Assembly: GCA_022821805.1 (NCBI GenBank)
Contig: JAJECX010000016.1
Location: forward strand, 16,317 to 80,316
Direction of reading: 5' to 3'
DNA: 64,000 bases
Source: Anaerolineae bacterium
Lineage (GTDB): Bacteria; Chloroflexota; Anaerolineae; Aggregatilineales; Phototrophicaceae
Shown here: in pieces, positions 18,174-27,387 of the stretch
How positions within the stretch are numbered: the first letter of the stretch is position 1
How the letters are laid out: each line of letters opens with the position of its first letter
The notes under the pieces: model-generated
Database searches by the model: none
Seen by the model: only the letters and a program-made list of their open reading frames with translations
Told to the model about the DNA's origin: nothing
Program-made: the position numbers and the translations under genes

Positions 18174-19166
18174 CTAGACAGCGCGATCACGTGGATCAAG
18201 CGCGACTTCATCCCCGATACGGCTGGATTCAAAGGCAGCCTCGATGACCGCTTGCGCGATCAATCCGGCTTCGGCGGGCACGGGCGGCGGCTGACCTTTG
18301 CGGAGCGCGTTGAGGAAAGCGGACAATTCAGCGCTGAAGGCGTCGATGGGCGGCAGCGCGCTGCGCTCAATGCCACGCTTGGTCGCGGAAACCAAATGCC
18401 CGGCGCGATCGCCGGCGATATAGCCGGCCTCGCCAACAATTTGAAACAGAATGTCGTCAGAGGCAGCCACCGGCGGATAATCGCTGCCGACCCAGCCGCC
18501 ATGAATTGACGCGCGCGCGCCATCGTCATAAGCAATCTGCAAGAAGACCTTATCTTCGCCTTGGAAGCCGAGGCGATTGTCGAGGCGAGCGCTGACCCGC
18601 GCCGGCTGACGATTTAATAGCCAATTCGACAGATCGATCGCGTGCACGACGTTATCGCGCGTTGTTCCATATTTGGTGTACCAGTTGCGCTCAGGCGGCG
18701 GGACCTGCTGAAAATAACTGAAGATGGAATAGAGCGGCAATCCAATTTCACCGGCCTCAATCAGCGACTTGGCGCGAGCGAAAACCGCTTCATAACGCAT
18801 CTTGAAGCCAATCCCTAACGTGACGCCGGCTTCGCTTGCCGCGCGGCAGATTTCCCGCGCCTGCGCCAAGTTCTCCGCCAGCGGTTTCTCGCAGAAGACA
18901 TGCGTTCCGTGGCGCGCCGCCGCCACTACCGCCTCGTGGTGAAATGGCGTGGGCGAGCAAACGCAGAGCAAGTCGATCTCGCGCTCCGCCAGCAGTTCAT
19001 GCGCATCGTGATAGCTTGCGGCGCCGCTGTTTTCAGCGACCGGCGCTCGGCGTTCAGGCATTGGGTCGGCGACCGCTACGACGCGCGCTCCCAACTTCGG
19101 CAAGCGCTCGGCATACTGCCGCCCGATCAAGCCGCAGCCGACGATGCCGGCACGAAACTTATCCAA
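18174..19166 (-). CDS. Gfo/Idh/MocA-family oxidoreductase, last gene of the Dpp/Opp operon
   Basis: A 330-aa dehydrogenase: [20 protein letters not shown] (a canonical GxGxxG), [13 protein letters not shown] (EKP motif) and a C-terminal substrate domain with [15 protein letters not shown]. The start is TTG at 19166, overlapping the stop of the upstream ATPase by 8 bp (TTGGATAA), so it is translated with the transporter operon. A dehydrogenase tied this closely to a family-5 importer suggests the transporter brings in a polyol, sugar derivative or opine-like compound and not a plain peptide. Confidence 0.87.
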   Translation of the reverse strand: MDKFRAGIVGCGLIGRQYAERLPKLGARVVAVADPMPERRAPVAENSGAASYHDAHELLAEREIDLLCVCSPTPFHHEAVVAAARHGTHVFCEKPLAENLAQAREICRAASEAGVTLGIGFKMRYEAVFARAKSLIEAGEIGLPLYSIFSYFQQVPPPERNWYTKYGTTRDNVVHAIDLSNWLLNRQPARVSARLDNRLGFQGEDKVFLQIAYDDGARASIHGGWVGSDYPPVAASDDILFQIVGEAGYIAGDRAGHLVSATKRGIERSALPPIDAFSAELSAFLNALRKGQPPPVPAEAGLIAQAVIEAAFESSRIGDEVALDPRDRAV

Positions 19167-20199
19167 TAGTCATTCCATTTCCCTGCGCTTCCACGCCGTT
19201 TAAGCTGATCTCGCGCGCGCGGTGGCAGGATACAAATTGACCGGGCTGAATTTCTTCCAAAGAAGGCGTCTCGGTTTTGCAGCGGTCGATGGCATGGGCG
19301 CAGCGCGGATGAAAATAGCAGCCGGAAGGCGGATGGGCTGGATCGGCCACTTCGCCCTGCAATACGATACGTTCGGAGCGCCGGCGCGGGTCCGGCTTGG
19401 GCACGGCTGAAAGCAGCGCTTCGGTATAGGGATGCTTTGGCGCCTTGAATAGGGTCTTCGTCTCGGCGATTTCCACGATCTTGCCGACATACATCACCGC
19501 CACGCGGTCGCTGATATGCTTGACCACGCTCAGGTCATGCGCGACAAACAGGTAGGTTAATCCCAGCTCGTCTTGCAGATCCAGCATTAAATTGAGAATC
19601 TGCGCCTGCACCGAGACATCCAGCGCCGAAACCGGCTCATCAGCGACGATCAGGCTGGGATTAAGCGCCAGCGCGCGGGCGATCCCAATGCGCTGCCGCT
19701 GCCCGCCGCTGAATGCATGCGGGAAGCGCTGCATGAATTCGGGGCGCAGACGCACCAGCTCCAGCAGTTCTTCTACGCGGCGCCGGCGCTGCTCACGGCT
19801 CTTGACGCCGCTGGCCAGCAATGGCTCGGCGACAATATCAAAGACGGTCATGCGCGGATTGAGCGAGGAAAATGGGTCCTGGAAGATCATCTGCATCTGA
19901 TGGCGGAAGGGCTTCAGCGCCGCCTTGGGCAGCTCCGCAGTATCGACCACTTCGCCCTCGGCGGTCTGAAAAAGCACTTCACCGCTGGTAGGCTTTAGCG
20001 CGCGCAAAATGCAGCGCGCCGTCGTTGTCTTCCCGCAGCCGCTCTCGCCGACCAGCGACAGGGTCTCGCCTTTGTTGATATGAAAGCTGATGTCGTCGAC
20101 CGCGCGCACCTGCCCGACGATGCGCCGCAACAGCCCTTTCCGAATTGGGAAGAAGCGCTGCAAGTTTCGTACTTCCAATAGTGGGACGACCATCCGCAT
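19159..20199 (-). CDS. Oligopeptide/dipeptide-type ABC transporter ATPase, OppF/DppF-like
   Basis: A 346-aa cytoplasmic ATPase. Walker [11 protein letters not shown]-loop [16 protein letters not shown], signature [15 protein letters not shown], Walker [13 protein letters not shown] and the H-loop VAHDLSV are all present. The C-terminal oligopeptide-transporter motif [14 protein letters not shown] contains the spaced cysteines that bind an iron-sulfur cluster in some family members. ATG at 20199 follows AGGG by seven bases. Works as a pair with the OppD-like protein encoded just upstream. Confidence 0.94.
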   Translation of the reverse strand: MRMVVPLLEVRNLQRFFPIRKGLLRRIVGQVRAVDDISFHINKGETLSLVGESGCGKTTTARCILRALKPTSGEVLFQTAEGEVVDTAELPKAALKPFRHQMQMIFQDPFSSLNPRMTVFDIVAEPLLASGVKSREQRRRRVEELLELVRLRPEFMQRFPHAFSGGQRQRIGIARALALNPSLIVADEPVSALDVSVQAQILNLMLDLQDELGLTYLFVAHDLSVVKHISDRVAVMYVGKIVEIAETKTLFKAPKHPYTEALLSAVPKPDPRRRSERIVLQGEVADPAHPPSGCYFHPRCAHAIDRCKTETPSLEEIQPGQFVSCHRAREISLNGVEAQGNGMTIG

Positions 20200-20282
20200 T
20201 TTTTACCCTATCGTAGAATCATTGTTGGCGAGCCAGCGGCGGCGGTCAGTGTCTACGCGACCTCGCCCCTATACACATTCCC

Positions 20283-21329
20283 CTAACTTGGCGGCGCCGC
20301 TTCCGGCTCATGATACAAAAAGCAACTGGCAAAATGAGCTTCGCTGATCGGGCGCAGGCGCGGTTCGTGTCGATCGCAAATGCCGGGCATGGCTTCGGCG
20401 CAGCGCGGATGAAATGGGCAGCCGGTCGGTCGATTGTGCGGATGCGGAATCGAGCCGGCGATTGTCGGAAGTTTGGTGCGCGGCTCCGCGAATATGCTGG
20501 GGATCGAGCGCAGCAGCGCCTGCGTATAGGGGTGCTTGGGCTGGTGGAAGATCTCGTCCACTGGACCGCTCTCGACCACTCGTCCCAGATACATCACGAT
20601 GACGTCGTCAGTCATTTCGGCGATGACGCCCATATCATGGGTGATGATAATTACCGACATCTGGGTCCGCTGCTGAATATCGCGAAGCAGGTCCAGGATT
20701 TGCGCCTGGGTCGTCACATCCAGGGCGGTGGTCGGTTCATCAGCGATCAGTATCTTCGGATTGCAAGATAGCGCCATCGCAATCATCATGCGCTGGCGCA
20801 AGCCTCCGCTCAGCTCAAAAGGATATTCGTCGATGCGCCGCTCGGGATTGGGAATGCCGACCATCCGCAACAGCTCAATAGTCCGGTTTCTGGCTTCTTC
20901 TTTCCCGACGTCTTGATGCAATTGAATCGTCTCCACGATCTGATTGCCGATGGTATAGTGCGGGCTGAAGGATGTCATCGGCTCTTGGAAAACAAGCGCA
21001 ATTTCACCGCCGCGAATGGCGCGTATCTCCGCGCCTTCGGCTTCAAGCAGCGCTAGGTCGACTGGCGCCTTGGCATTAGGGCGGCGCAGCAGGATTTGGC
21101 CTGCCACAATCCGACCCGGTCGTTCCACGATGCGGAGAATCGACAGCGCCGTGACACTTTTTCCGCAGCCGCTCTCGCCGACGATGCCGACCGTCTTGCC
21201 AGCCTGAACCTCAAAACTGGCGCCGTCAACCGCTCTGACCGTGCCTTCATCAGTGAAGAAATAGGTCTTCAAGCCCTCCACCGTTAGCATCGGCGGCTGT
21301 CCATTCGCGCGCGCAATTTGATCAGCCAT
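20283..21329 (-). CDS. Oligopeptide/dipeptide-type ABC transporter ATPase, OppD/DppD-like
   Basis: A 348-aa ATPase. Walker A GESGCGKSV, Q-loop LVFQEPMTSFSPHYTIG, signature LSGGLRQRMMIAMAL, Walker B ILIADEPTTALD, H-loop ITHDMGV, and the tail motif GCPFHPRCAEAMPGIC. The ATG at 21329 overlaps the permease stop as ATGGCTGA. A longer form starting nine codons earlier is possible but lies within the permease gene. Partner of the OppF-like protein; together they power import through the two permeases. Confidence 0.94.
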   Translation of the reverse strand: MADQIARANGQPPMLTVEGLKTYFFTDEGTVRAVDGASFEVQAGKTVGIVGESGCGKSVTALSILRIVERPGRIVAGQILLRRPNAKAPVDLALLEAEGAEIRAIRGGEIALVFQEPMTSFSPHYTIGNQIVETIQLHQDVGKEEARNRTIELLRMVGIPNPERRIDEYPFELSGGLRQRMMIAMALSCNPKILIADEPTTALDVTTQAQILDLLRDIQQRTQMSVIIITHDMGVIAEMTDDVIVMYLGRVVESGPVDEIFHQPKHPYTQALLRSIPSIFAEPRTKLPTIAGSIPHPHNRPTGCPFHPRCAEAMPGICDRHEPRLRPISEAHFASCFLYHEPEAAPPS

Positions 21330-22476
21330 AAGGATCCGCCGCATCGCGCAAACCATCGCCTAAAAAGTTGAATGCCAGAATCACGACGACCACCGGCAGC
21401 GCCGCCGAAAGCAGCCAGGGCGATAGCGCCACCGTCTGAATATTCTGCGCGTCTTGCAGCAGCACACCCCAGCTCACCGCTGGCGGCCGCAGTCCCAAGC
21501 CGAGAAAACTGAGGGCTGTTTCGCTGATGATCATATTGGGCAGCGCCAGGGTGGTCGCCGCGATGATGTGGCTGAGGAATGAAGGCGCCATGTGGCGCAA
21601 GATGATGCGCATCTGGCTCACGCCGGCCAGCTCCGCCGCTAGCACAAAGTCTTCTTCGCGCAAGGCGAGAAAACGACCGCGAACCACACGCGCCAGATCG
21701 GTCCAGCCGATCAAGGACAGGATCACGGTGATGGCGAAATACACCTGGACGACGCCCCAATCGCGCGGCATGGCCGCGGCCAATCCCATCCATAGCGGAA
21801 TCGTCGGAATTGAGCGCAGTATCTCAATGACGCGCTGAATCAGCGTGTCGATCGCGCCGCCGTATAAGCCGGATATGCCGCCGAGCAATACACCGAGGAC
21901 CAAACTGAGCGTAACGCCGGCCAATCCTATCGTCAGCGAAAGCCGGCAGGCGATCATCAAGCGCGACCACAGATCGCGCCCCAGCTGATCGGTACCCAGC
22001 AGGAAGATCAACTCTTCGGCATTGCCGCCGTCAACCCCGATCAGGTGGCGGTTCGTGCGAAAGATGCCGAGGAATTTGTATTCGTAACCTTCGGCAAAGA
22101 AGCGAAGGGGGACCTTTTGCTCCGGGTCCGGTTCGTAGACGCGCTTGAAGGTGCGCGGATCACGCTTGCCGATCAAGGCGAAAACATGCGGGCTGAAGCG
22201 GCCTTCATCAAAGAAATGAATCGGCTGAGGCGCGATCAAGGAACGGAATGCCTCGGTCGATTGCGGATCGGCATAAGCCAGAAAGTCGGCGAAGATCGCC
22301 ACCAAATAGAAGGCGAGAATGACGACGCCGCTGATCATCGCCAGGCGGTGTTTGCGAAAGCGCCACCACATCAATTGCCATTGCGTGGCGACCGAGACCC
22401 GTTCTTCGGCGGCGCTTGTGACCAGCGCTTCGTCGATCCCGTTGTCGGCAGCCGCTGGCGATTTCGCTTTCCTCAT
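21322..22476 (-). CDS. Dipeptide-type ABC transporter permease, DppC/OppC-like
   Basis: A 384-aa inner-membrane permease with a longer than usual cytoplasmic start (about 40 residues) and a periplasmic loop (about 60-160) holding DPEQKVPLRFFAEGYEYKFLG, then LGTDQLGRDLWSRLMIACR and the EAA loop DFVLAAELAGVSQMRIILRHMAPSFLS that contacts the ATPases. Large periplasmic insertions occur in the subset of DppC proteins seen with long family-5 binding proteins. Overlaps the upstream DppB stop by 4 bp (ATGA). Confidence 0.93.
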   Translation of the reverse strand: MRKAKSPAAADNGIDEALVTSAAEERVSVATQWQLMWWRFRKHRLAMISGVVILAFYLVAIFADFLAYADPQSTEAFRSLIAPQPIHFFDEGRFSPHVFALIGKRDPRTFKRVYEPDPEQKVPLRFFAEGYEYKFLGIFRTNRHLIGVDGGNAEELIFLLGTDQLGRDLWSRLMIACRLSLTIGLAGVTLSLVLGVLLGGISGLYGGAIDTLIQRVIEILRSIPTIPLWMGLAAAMPRDWGVVQVYFAITVILSLIGWTDLARVVRGRFLALREEDFVLAAELAGVSQMRIILRHMAPSFLSHIIAATTLALPNMIISETALSFLGLGLRPPAVSWGVLLQDAQNIQTVALSPWLLSAALPVVVVILAFNFLGDGLRDAADPYG

Positions 22477-23465
22477 TCGCGCCTCTCAAAGCGGATGCGG
22501 GGATCAACCCACATCAGCAGAATGTCGGAAATGAAAGTGCCCAAGACTGTCAAAATGCCCAGGAATAGCACGATCGTCCCCGCCAGGAACATGTCTTGCG
22601 CCACCAGCGCCCGCAATAGCAGGGGACCAATGGTGGGCAAGCCCAATACGAGCGCGACGATGATGCTGCCCGAGATGATGAAGGGAAATAGATAACCGAG
22701 GGTGCTAATGAATGGATTCATGGCGGCGCGAACGGGATATTTCAAGATGAGCCGCAACTCGGACATGCCCTTGGCGCGCGCGGTGATGACGTATGGTTTA
22801 CGCAATTCATCCAGCAGATTGGCGCGCATGATGCGAATGAGCTGGGCGGTGCCAGCGGTGCCAAGTATCAGGGCCGGCAGGGGCAGATGTTTAATGAGGT
22901 CCCATAGCTTGCCCAGGCTCCAATCGGCTTGTAGATACTCGGGTGAAAATAGACCGCCGATATTGGCGCCAAAGTAGCGGAAGCCGACATACATAAGAAT
23001 CAGGGCGAGCAAAAAGCTGGGCACAGCCAGACCGATGAAGCCGATGAAGGTGAAGATATAATCGGCGATCGAATACTGTCGCACGGCGGAGTAGATGCCA
23101 ATGGGCAGCGCCAGCCCCCAGGTAAAGAGCACAGCCGAAACGGAAACAGCCATCGTCAGCCAAAGCCGGTCGCCGATAATATCCAGGACGGGCACCCGCC
23201 ATTCCAGCGAGCGCCCGAAATTGCCGCGCGAGATTTGCTGCATCCACTTCAAATACTGAACGTAGACCGGGCTGTCCAAGCCGTATTGCTGGCGCAGGTT
23301 CTCGGCGAATTCGGGCGTGACGTCAACGCCGCTGCTGGCCAGCTGGGCGATGTAGGCGGTGACATAATCGCCCGGCGGCAGTTGGATGATAGCGAAGGAC
23401 AATACGCTAATCGCCCAGATAGTGAGCAACGCCAAGAGAAAACGGCGAATGGTGTAGGTTAGCAT
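22473..23465 (-). CDS. Dipeptide-type ABC transporter permease, DppB/OppB-like
   Basis: A 330-aa permease. It starts MLTYTIRRFLLALLTIWAIS and has the DppB periplasmic segment RQQYGLDSPVYVQYLKWMQQISRGNFGRSLEW. Its EAA loop YVITARAKGMSELRLILKYPVRAAMNPF is intact, and it ends ADILLMWVDPRIRFE-like, as the family usually does. It pairs with the DppC-like gene. A 261-bp gap with repeats separates it from the binding-protein gene upstream. Confidence 0.93.
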   Translation of the reverse strand: MLTYTIRRFLLALLTIWAISVLSFAIIQLPPGDYVTAYIAQLASSGVDVTPEFAENLRQQYGLDSPVYVQYLKWMQQISRGNFGRSLEWRVPVLDIIGDRLWLTMAVSVSAVLFTWGLALPIGIYSAVRQYSIADYIFTFIGFIGLAVPSFLLALILMYVGFRYFGANIGGLFSPEYLQADWSLGKLWDLIKHLPLPALILGTAGTAQLIRIMRANLLDELRKPYVITARAKGMSELRLILKYPVRAAMNPFISTLGYLFPFIISGSIIVALVLGLPTIGPLLLRALVAQDMFLAGTIVLFLGILTVLGTFISDILLMWVDPRIRFERRE

Positions 23466-23512
23466 GGCGACGTCATTCGCCTTTTCATTTCGATTTCAAC
23501 CCCTCTCTAAAT

Positions 23513-23536
23513 CTCCCCCCAAAGCATCAGGGGGAG
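23513..23536. repeat. GC-rich hairpin repeat, short copy, at a binding-protein/permease junction
   Basis: CTCCCCC (23513-23519) pairs with GGGGGAG (23530-23536). The flanks ('ctctctaaat' before, 'actt' after) match the longer repeats at 51790 and 57183, so this is a divergent short copy of that family. A second C/G-rich patch (cccccttcccc near 23590 and ggaaggggtcggg near 23677) lies further along the same 261-bp gap, and GTCGCGTAG occurs twice in direct repeat at 23620-23638. No gene is seen in 23466-23726. Confidence 0.55.
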
Positions 23537-23726
23537 ACTTGCGCGCATGGGTGAGTTCGTCACGAAATTGGTAAACACATCATGGGCGCCCCCTTCCCCA
23601 AAGCGTTGTGTCTCATAGGTCGCGTAGGTCGCGTAGACATTGACCGTCGACAACTGACCGCCGACACTGACCTTCGGGAAGGGGTCGGGTAAAGGGGTTG
23701 GCGCAAAGCGGATTGTCAGGTTTCCG

Positions 23727-25724
23727 CTAGCGCTGGATGAAATAGGTCTCCGGCAGCGTACAGCCGGGTGTCATGCAGAGCACGTTGGAAAGCTGTCTCG
23801 CGGGAACATTGCCCATCGCGTTCTTGACGACGCGCGTACCCAGCACGGCTGGCGAACTGCCGACGATGCCCGCCTGCCAGACGTTCTCGGCAAAGAGCAC
23901 CCAGAGGCGCTTGCCCGCTTCAATGCGCTCATCTGGCGGCAGCGCTGGTCCGCTCACCCAGATCTCCATCGCCTCTTTAATCTCGGCGGGCGGCTCGTCG
24001 CCAATGGCGCCGCCGCTGCGCATCCAGTCGGTGTAATTCGGGCGCGCCCAGAGCCAGGTATTGTTGAAGTGCAGGAATACATCTTCGGTGCCGCCGTTAT
24101 CCCAAAGGCTCAACTGAATCTCGCCGTTGTCAATGCGCGACTGCCACAGGCTGCGCTCCAGCTGCTCGGGGATGACGTGCAAGCCGATGCCACCGAGCTG
24201 GTTGGCGACCATCTCGGCGATCTTGGGATAGGGCACAAAGCTGGCGCCCGGCGTGGTTAGCGTCAGGGTGAGCCGTTCGCCGTTATCCGTGCGCAGGCGA
24301 TAGCCGTCGCCGTCTTTCGCCGATAAGCCAATGTCATCGAGCAGTTGATTGGCGGCGTCGGCGTCGAAGGCGGTATAGAGCGTTTCATACTCTTCGCCCG
24401 GGTAATACGGATTGGCGGCTGTAGGTACCACGGACCGCGCTACGCCCAAGCCCAGCAGGAAGGTCTCATTGACCTGCCCGCCATCGACGCCCATCGAAAC
24501 GGCGCGGCGGAAATCGACATTCTGCAGCCAGCCGGCGATCTCGGCATCGGCGCTGTAGGTCTGGCCGAAGAATAGCAGGACGTTGGCGCCATAGTCCGAG
24601 GGATCCAGACGGATAGAGTAATCGCCGCGCTCCGCGTTTTCGATGTATAGCGGCAGCTTTTGCAGGTCAATATGGCGGCTCTGCAAATCGTACTCGCCAG
24701 CGATGGCGCGCAGATTCAGCACCTCAAGGTCTTCGGCCAAGGTGAGCACGATGGTGTCGATATAGGGCAGTTGGTTGCCTTCGGTATCCACGTTGAAGTA
24801 GTAGGGGTTGCGCTCCAGCACATAGACCGGGTTGTCGGCCGGCGCCAGTTTGACGCGCCAGGGCGCCAAGGTGGGCAGGTCGGGATTGCGCGCCCAATCG
24901 TTCTTGGACTTGATCAGATCAACCCAATTGGAGAAGCCGCCCTCTTCCAGTATCGCGTTCAATTCGGCTTCGTCAGCGAAGTCGGGATGGAATTGTTTGA
25001 TGTAATGGGCGGGCGCATAACCGCCATGGCCGTTCCAACCGCGGCGCGCATGGCTGGCGATATTGCTCGACGGCGTCGCCATTACCTTGAGGAATAGCGG
25101 ATAGGGCGCGCTGAAGTTGTATTGCACGGTGAGATCGTCGATCTTGGTGAGCGTGGCGAACTCGCCATTCACCGAAAGGAAGGTCGAAGGCGCTGGCAAA
25201 AACTCTTCGTTGAGGAAGAGTTCTTCAAACCAGAACACGATGTCGTCGGCGGTAAATGGCGCGCCATCGGACCATTTATGGCCCTCGCGCAAGCCGAAGG
25301 TGAATTGCGTGAAGTCGTCGTTGGCTTCCCAGCTATCAAATACCCAGGGCTTGATTTCGTTCAAGGTGTAATCCATGAACAAGAGATTGTCGTTGCCGGC
25401 GATGCGGCGCGCGTTCCAGACGTCGCCCGGTCCGGTGTAGCCGCGGCGCCACTGACCGCCATACTGGCCGATCTCGTGCGCCGGCTGAATGACCCCCGGA
25501 TTGGCTGGCAAACGTTCTTCGACCGGCGGCAAGTCGCCGGCTTCCACCATCGCGCTTAGCATCGGCGACTCGCTGTACATGGACGGCATCATCGCCGCAT
25601 CGGTGATGATCGTCGGACCTTCGAATTCGCCAACCAGAAATGAGCCGGACTCATCCGACTGGGCGAGGGCCAAGCATACGCCCAGGGCAGCGATCAGTAC
25701 GATGAGAAGTAACTTCCTTGACAT
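23727..25724 (-). CDS. ABC transporter substrate-binding protein, family 5, long form
   Basis: A 665-aa exported receptor, about 100 residues longer than typical DppA. Start at 25724 (MSRKLLLIVLIAALGVCLAL...) follows AAGGAGG by six bases; a start seven codons earlier lacks a site. The mature protein contains the family-5 phrases EIGQYGGQWRRGYTGPGDVWNARRI (an early motif of the long ABC binding proteins), FGLREGHKWSDGAPFTADDIVFWFE and FRRAVSMGVDGGQVNETFLLG. It ends with a Cys pair, LCMTPGCTLPETYFIQ, that could form a disulfide. Heads the full transporter operon with two permeases, two ATPases and an oxidoreductase. Confidence 0.92.
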   Translation of the reverse strand: MSRKLLLIVLIAALGVCLALAQSDESGSFLVGEFEGPTIITDAAMMPSMYSESPMLSAMVEAGDLPPVEERLPANPGVIQPAHEIGQYGGQWRRGYTGPGDVWNARRIAGNDNLLFMDYTLNEIKPWVFDSWEANDDFTQFTFGLREGHKWSDGAPFTADDIVFWFEELFLNEEFLPAPSTFLSVNGEFATLTKIDDLTVQYNFSAPYPLFLKVMATPSSNIASHARRGWNGHGGYAPAHYIKQFHPDFADEAELNAILEEGGFSNWVDLIKSKNDWARNPDLPTLAPWRVKLAPADNPVYVLERNPYYFNVDTEGNQLPYIDTIVLTLAEDLEVLNLRAIAGEYDLQSRHIDLQKLPLYIENAERGDYSIRLDPSDYGANVLLFFGQTYSADAEIAGWLQNVDFRRAVSMGVDGGQVNETFLLGLGVARSVVPTAANPYYPGEEYETLYTAFDADAANQLLDDIGLSAKDGDGYRLRTDNGERLTLTLTTPGASFVPYPKIAEMVANQLGGIGLHVIPEQLERSLWQSRIDNGEIQLSLWDNGGTEDVFLHFNNTWLWARPNYTDWMRSGGAIGDEPPAEIKEAMEIWVSGPALPPDERIEAGKRLWVLFAENVWQAGIVGSSPAVLGTRVVKNAMGNVPARQLSNVLCMTPGCTLPETYFIQR

Positions 25725-25803
25725 TTCGTCCTCCTTCAGAATCAATTCAAGTCAAACCTCTTGCCAATCACAAGCTTACTGCTTTTCAGTTGGATTCGAT
25801 ATG

Positions 25804-25863
25804 CCTCCTTTCATCGCATTTGCCAAGCTCGCATAGCGTAGTGAATGCAAGCAAGTCACGCAA
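25804..25863 (-). promoter_or_regulatory. Candidate promoter and extra ribosome-like site upstream of the long binding-protein gene
   Basis: On the minus strand TTGCGT (25863-25858), 17 bp, TACGCT (25840-25835) is a weak but correctly spaced promoter candidate. AAAGGAGG (25811-25804) lies in the leader about 80 bases before the real start. No usual start codon stands at the right distance from this purine block, so it may be a standby or regulatory site. The first binding-protein gene has the same block with a real GTG mini-ORF. Confidence 0.28.
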
Positions 25864-25892
25864 ATTATGGTTGTTAATCTACGTGATTTGAG

Positions 25893-25910
25893 GGCGGGCC
25901 GAGGCTCGCC
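25893..25910. repeat. Palindromic GGCGAG/CTCGCC interspersed repeat, copy 2
   Basis: GGCGGGCC-GA-GGCTCGCC is an imperfect palindrome followed by 'aatac', close to the copies at 13300 and 60120. It lies in the 235-bp gap between the binding-protein gene start and the stop of the next oxidoreductase gene. It could fold as a hairpin that separates the two minus-strand operons. Confidence 0.45.
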
Positions 25911-25959
25911 AATACACGCATTCGATGCTTCTGGCGGCTCTGTTTCGCGGGGCGGTTTT

Positions 25960-26964
25960 TCAATTGCTTGCTTTCGATTGATATGTAGTTACGGCTTTGT
26001 CGTAGATTTCGTCGATGACTTGCATCGCGCGATAGCAGTCCCGCAGGGTGGCGATTGGGGACCGTCCGTCGCGAAGCCGCGCCAAGGTATCGGGACCGAA
26101 CTGATCATAACGCGCGCCCTGATCGGGACAGGAGCGCGCCTGCGCGGTGTCATCGTCAAGGATCGCCACTTCAAGCGTGTCGTTCCGATCAATCATGTAG
26201 CAGTTGGCAGCCGACAGCCGGATTTCGAAGTCGCCGCCCGGCTGCATTGAAGCATAAGAATACCCCGCCTCTATTGTGCCGATTACGCCGCTTTCCGAAC
26301 GCAAGAGCGCGGCGCAGACCTCTTCAATCGCCGCGCCATGCACGCGATGGCTGGTCGCGGCGCCAAGGACTTCGACGGTTTCGCCCCCGGTGAAGCGCAA
26401 GAAGCCATCGATCGTGTGAATACCGACGTTGCGCAAGCAGCCGCCGCCGGAAACTGCCGGATCGAGCATCCACCCCACCCCATCCGATACGTAACGTTCG
26501 GGCGGACCGTTGATAACGCGAAAATGATAATGGGAGCGCGATCCGACGCGGCCCGCGCTTTCCAATTCGTCGAGCTGGCGCCAAATGCTGCTGTAGCGAT
26601 TGATGAGGGGCACGGCGACAAAGGCATTCCGCTCTTCCGCAATATCAACCAGCGGCGCCAGGTCGCTCGCCGATATGCCGATGGGCTTCTCCATGGCGAA
26701 GGGAATGCCCGTTCCCAGCATATAGCGGCAAATGTCAGGCATATCGACATGCTTGCCCATAGCGACGACGAAATCGGGCTCGGTCCGTTCGAGCATGTCT
26801 TGATAACGCTCAAAGGGTTTGCCGCCCGACTGCCGCGCGAACGCCGCCGCCAAGCCCGGCTGATGATCGGCGACGGCGACAATCTCCACATCGTCCGCCA
26901 GCCGGAAGGAACGCAAGTGCATTGCGGCATGCCAGTGTCCCACCTCAATCATGGCGATACGCAT
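25960..26964 (-). CDS. Gfo/Idh/MocA-family oxidoreductase
   Basis: A 334-aa protein of the family: the start RIAMIEVGHWHAAMHLRSF has GHWH in place of the usual GxG(x)xG pattern; then AMEKPIGISASDLAPLV (EKP motif) and a C-terminal domain with SGGGCLRNVGIHTIDGFLRF, in which NVGIH is the active-site segment. ATG at 26964 follows GGAGAG. Last gene of the amidohydrolase-Rieske-oxidoreductase operon, 15 bp after the Rieske gene. Many homologues act on sugars or inositols; with these neighbours a ring or polyol intermediate is possible. Confidence 0.84.
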   Translation of the reverse strand: MRIAMIEVGHWHAAMHLRSFRLADDVEIVAVADHQPGLAAAFARQSGGKPFERYQDMLERTEPDFVVAMGKHVDMPDICRYMLGTGIPFAMEKPIGISASDLAPLVDIAEERNAFVAVPLINRYSSIWRQLDELESAGRVGSRSHYHFRVINGPPERYVSDGVGWMLDPAVSGGGCLRNVGIHTIDGFLRFTGGETVEVLGAATSHRVHGAAIEEVCAALLRSESGVIGTIEAGYSYASMQPGGDFEIRLSAANCYMIDRNDTLEVAILDDDTAQARSCPDQGARYDQFGPDTLARLRDGRSPIATLRDCYRAMQVIDEIYDKAVTTYQSKASN

Positions 26965-26979
26965 ATTTCGCTCTCCTGC

Positions 26980-27387
26980 TTAGTACTCCAGGATGACGAG
27001 ATCGTTCTCGACGTCCACCGGGTAGGTTTCCACACCTTCAATCAAGCGCGCGACCGATGCTTTTTCGACCTGTACATCGTAGGTTTTCACCCGCGCATTC
27101 GACTGAAATATGGTAGAGCCGTTAGCTATATCGAATTCCCAGCCATGCCAGGGGCAGCGCAGAATCTCGCCCTCGCGCGTCCACTCGATCTCGCCCGGCT
27201 CATCGGAGATCGCCAAACCGGTGAGCTCGCCTAAACAGAGTGGCGCGCTTTGGTGCGGGCAGAGATTGCGCAGGGCGTAGTATTTCCCCTTCACGTTGAA
27301 GACGCCGATTTCGCGCCCGTTCACGCGGACGATGCGGCGGCTGCTGGGCGGAAGTTCTGAAACATTGCCTACGACTAATTTTCCCAT
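26980..27387 (-). CDS. Rieske [2Fe-2S] protein
   Basis: A 135-aa electron-transfer protein with both halves of the Rieske motif: C43-P-H45 in NLCPHQSAPLCLG and C78-PW-H81 in LRCPWHGWEFD. The insert between them is about 30 residues. It resembles stand-alone Rieske ferredoxins and NirD-like subunits. Its ATG directly abuts the amidohydrolase stop (TGAATG), so the two are made together. It may feed electrons to an oxygenase encoded elsewhere; none is in this window. Confidence 0.9.
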   Translation of the reverse strand: MGKLVVGNVSELPPSSRRIVRVNGREIGVFNVKGKYYALRNLCPHQSAPLCLGELTGLAISDEPGEIEWTREGEILRCPWHGWEFDIANGSTIFQSNARVKTYDVQVEKASVARLIEGVETYPVDVENDLVILEY

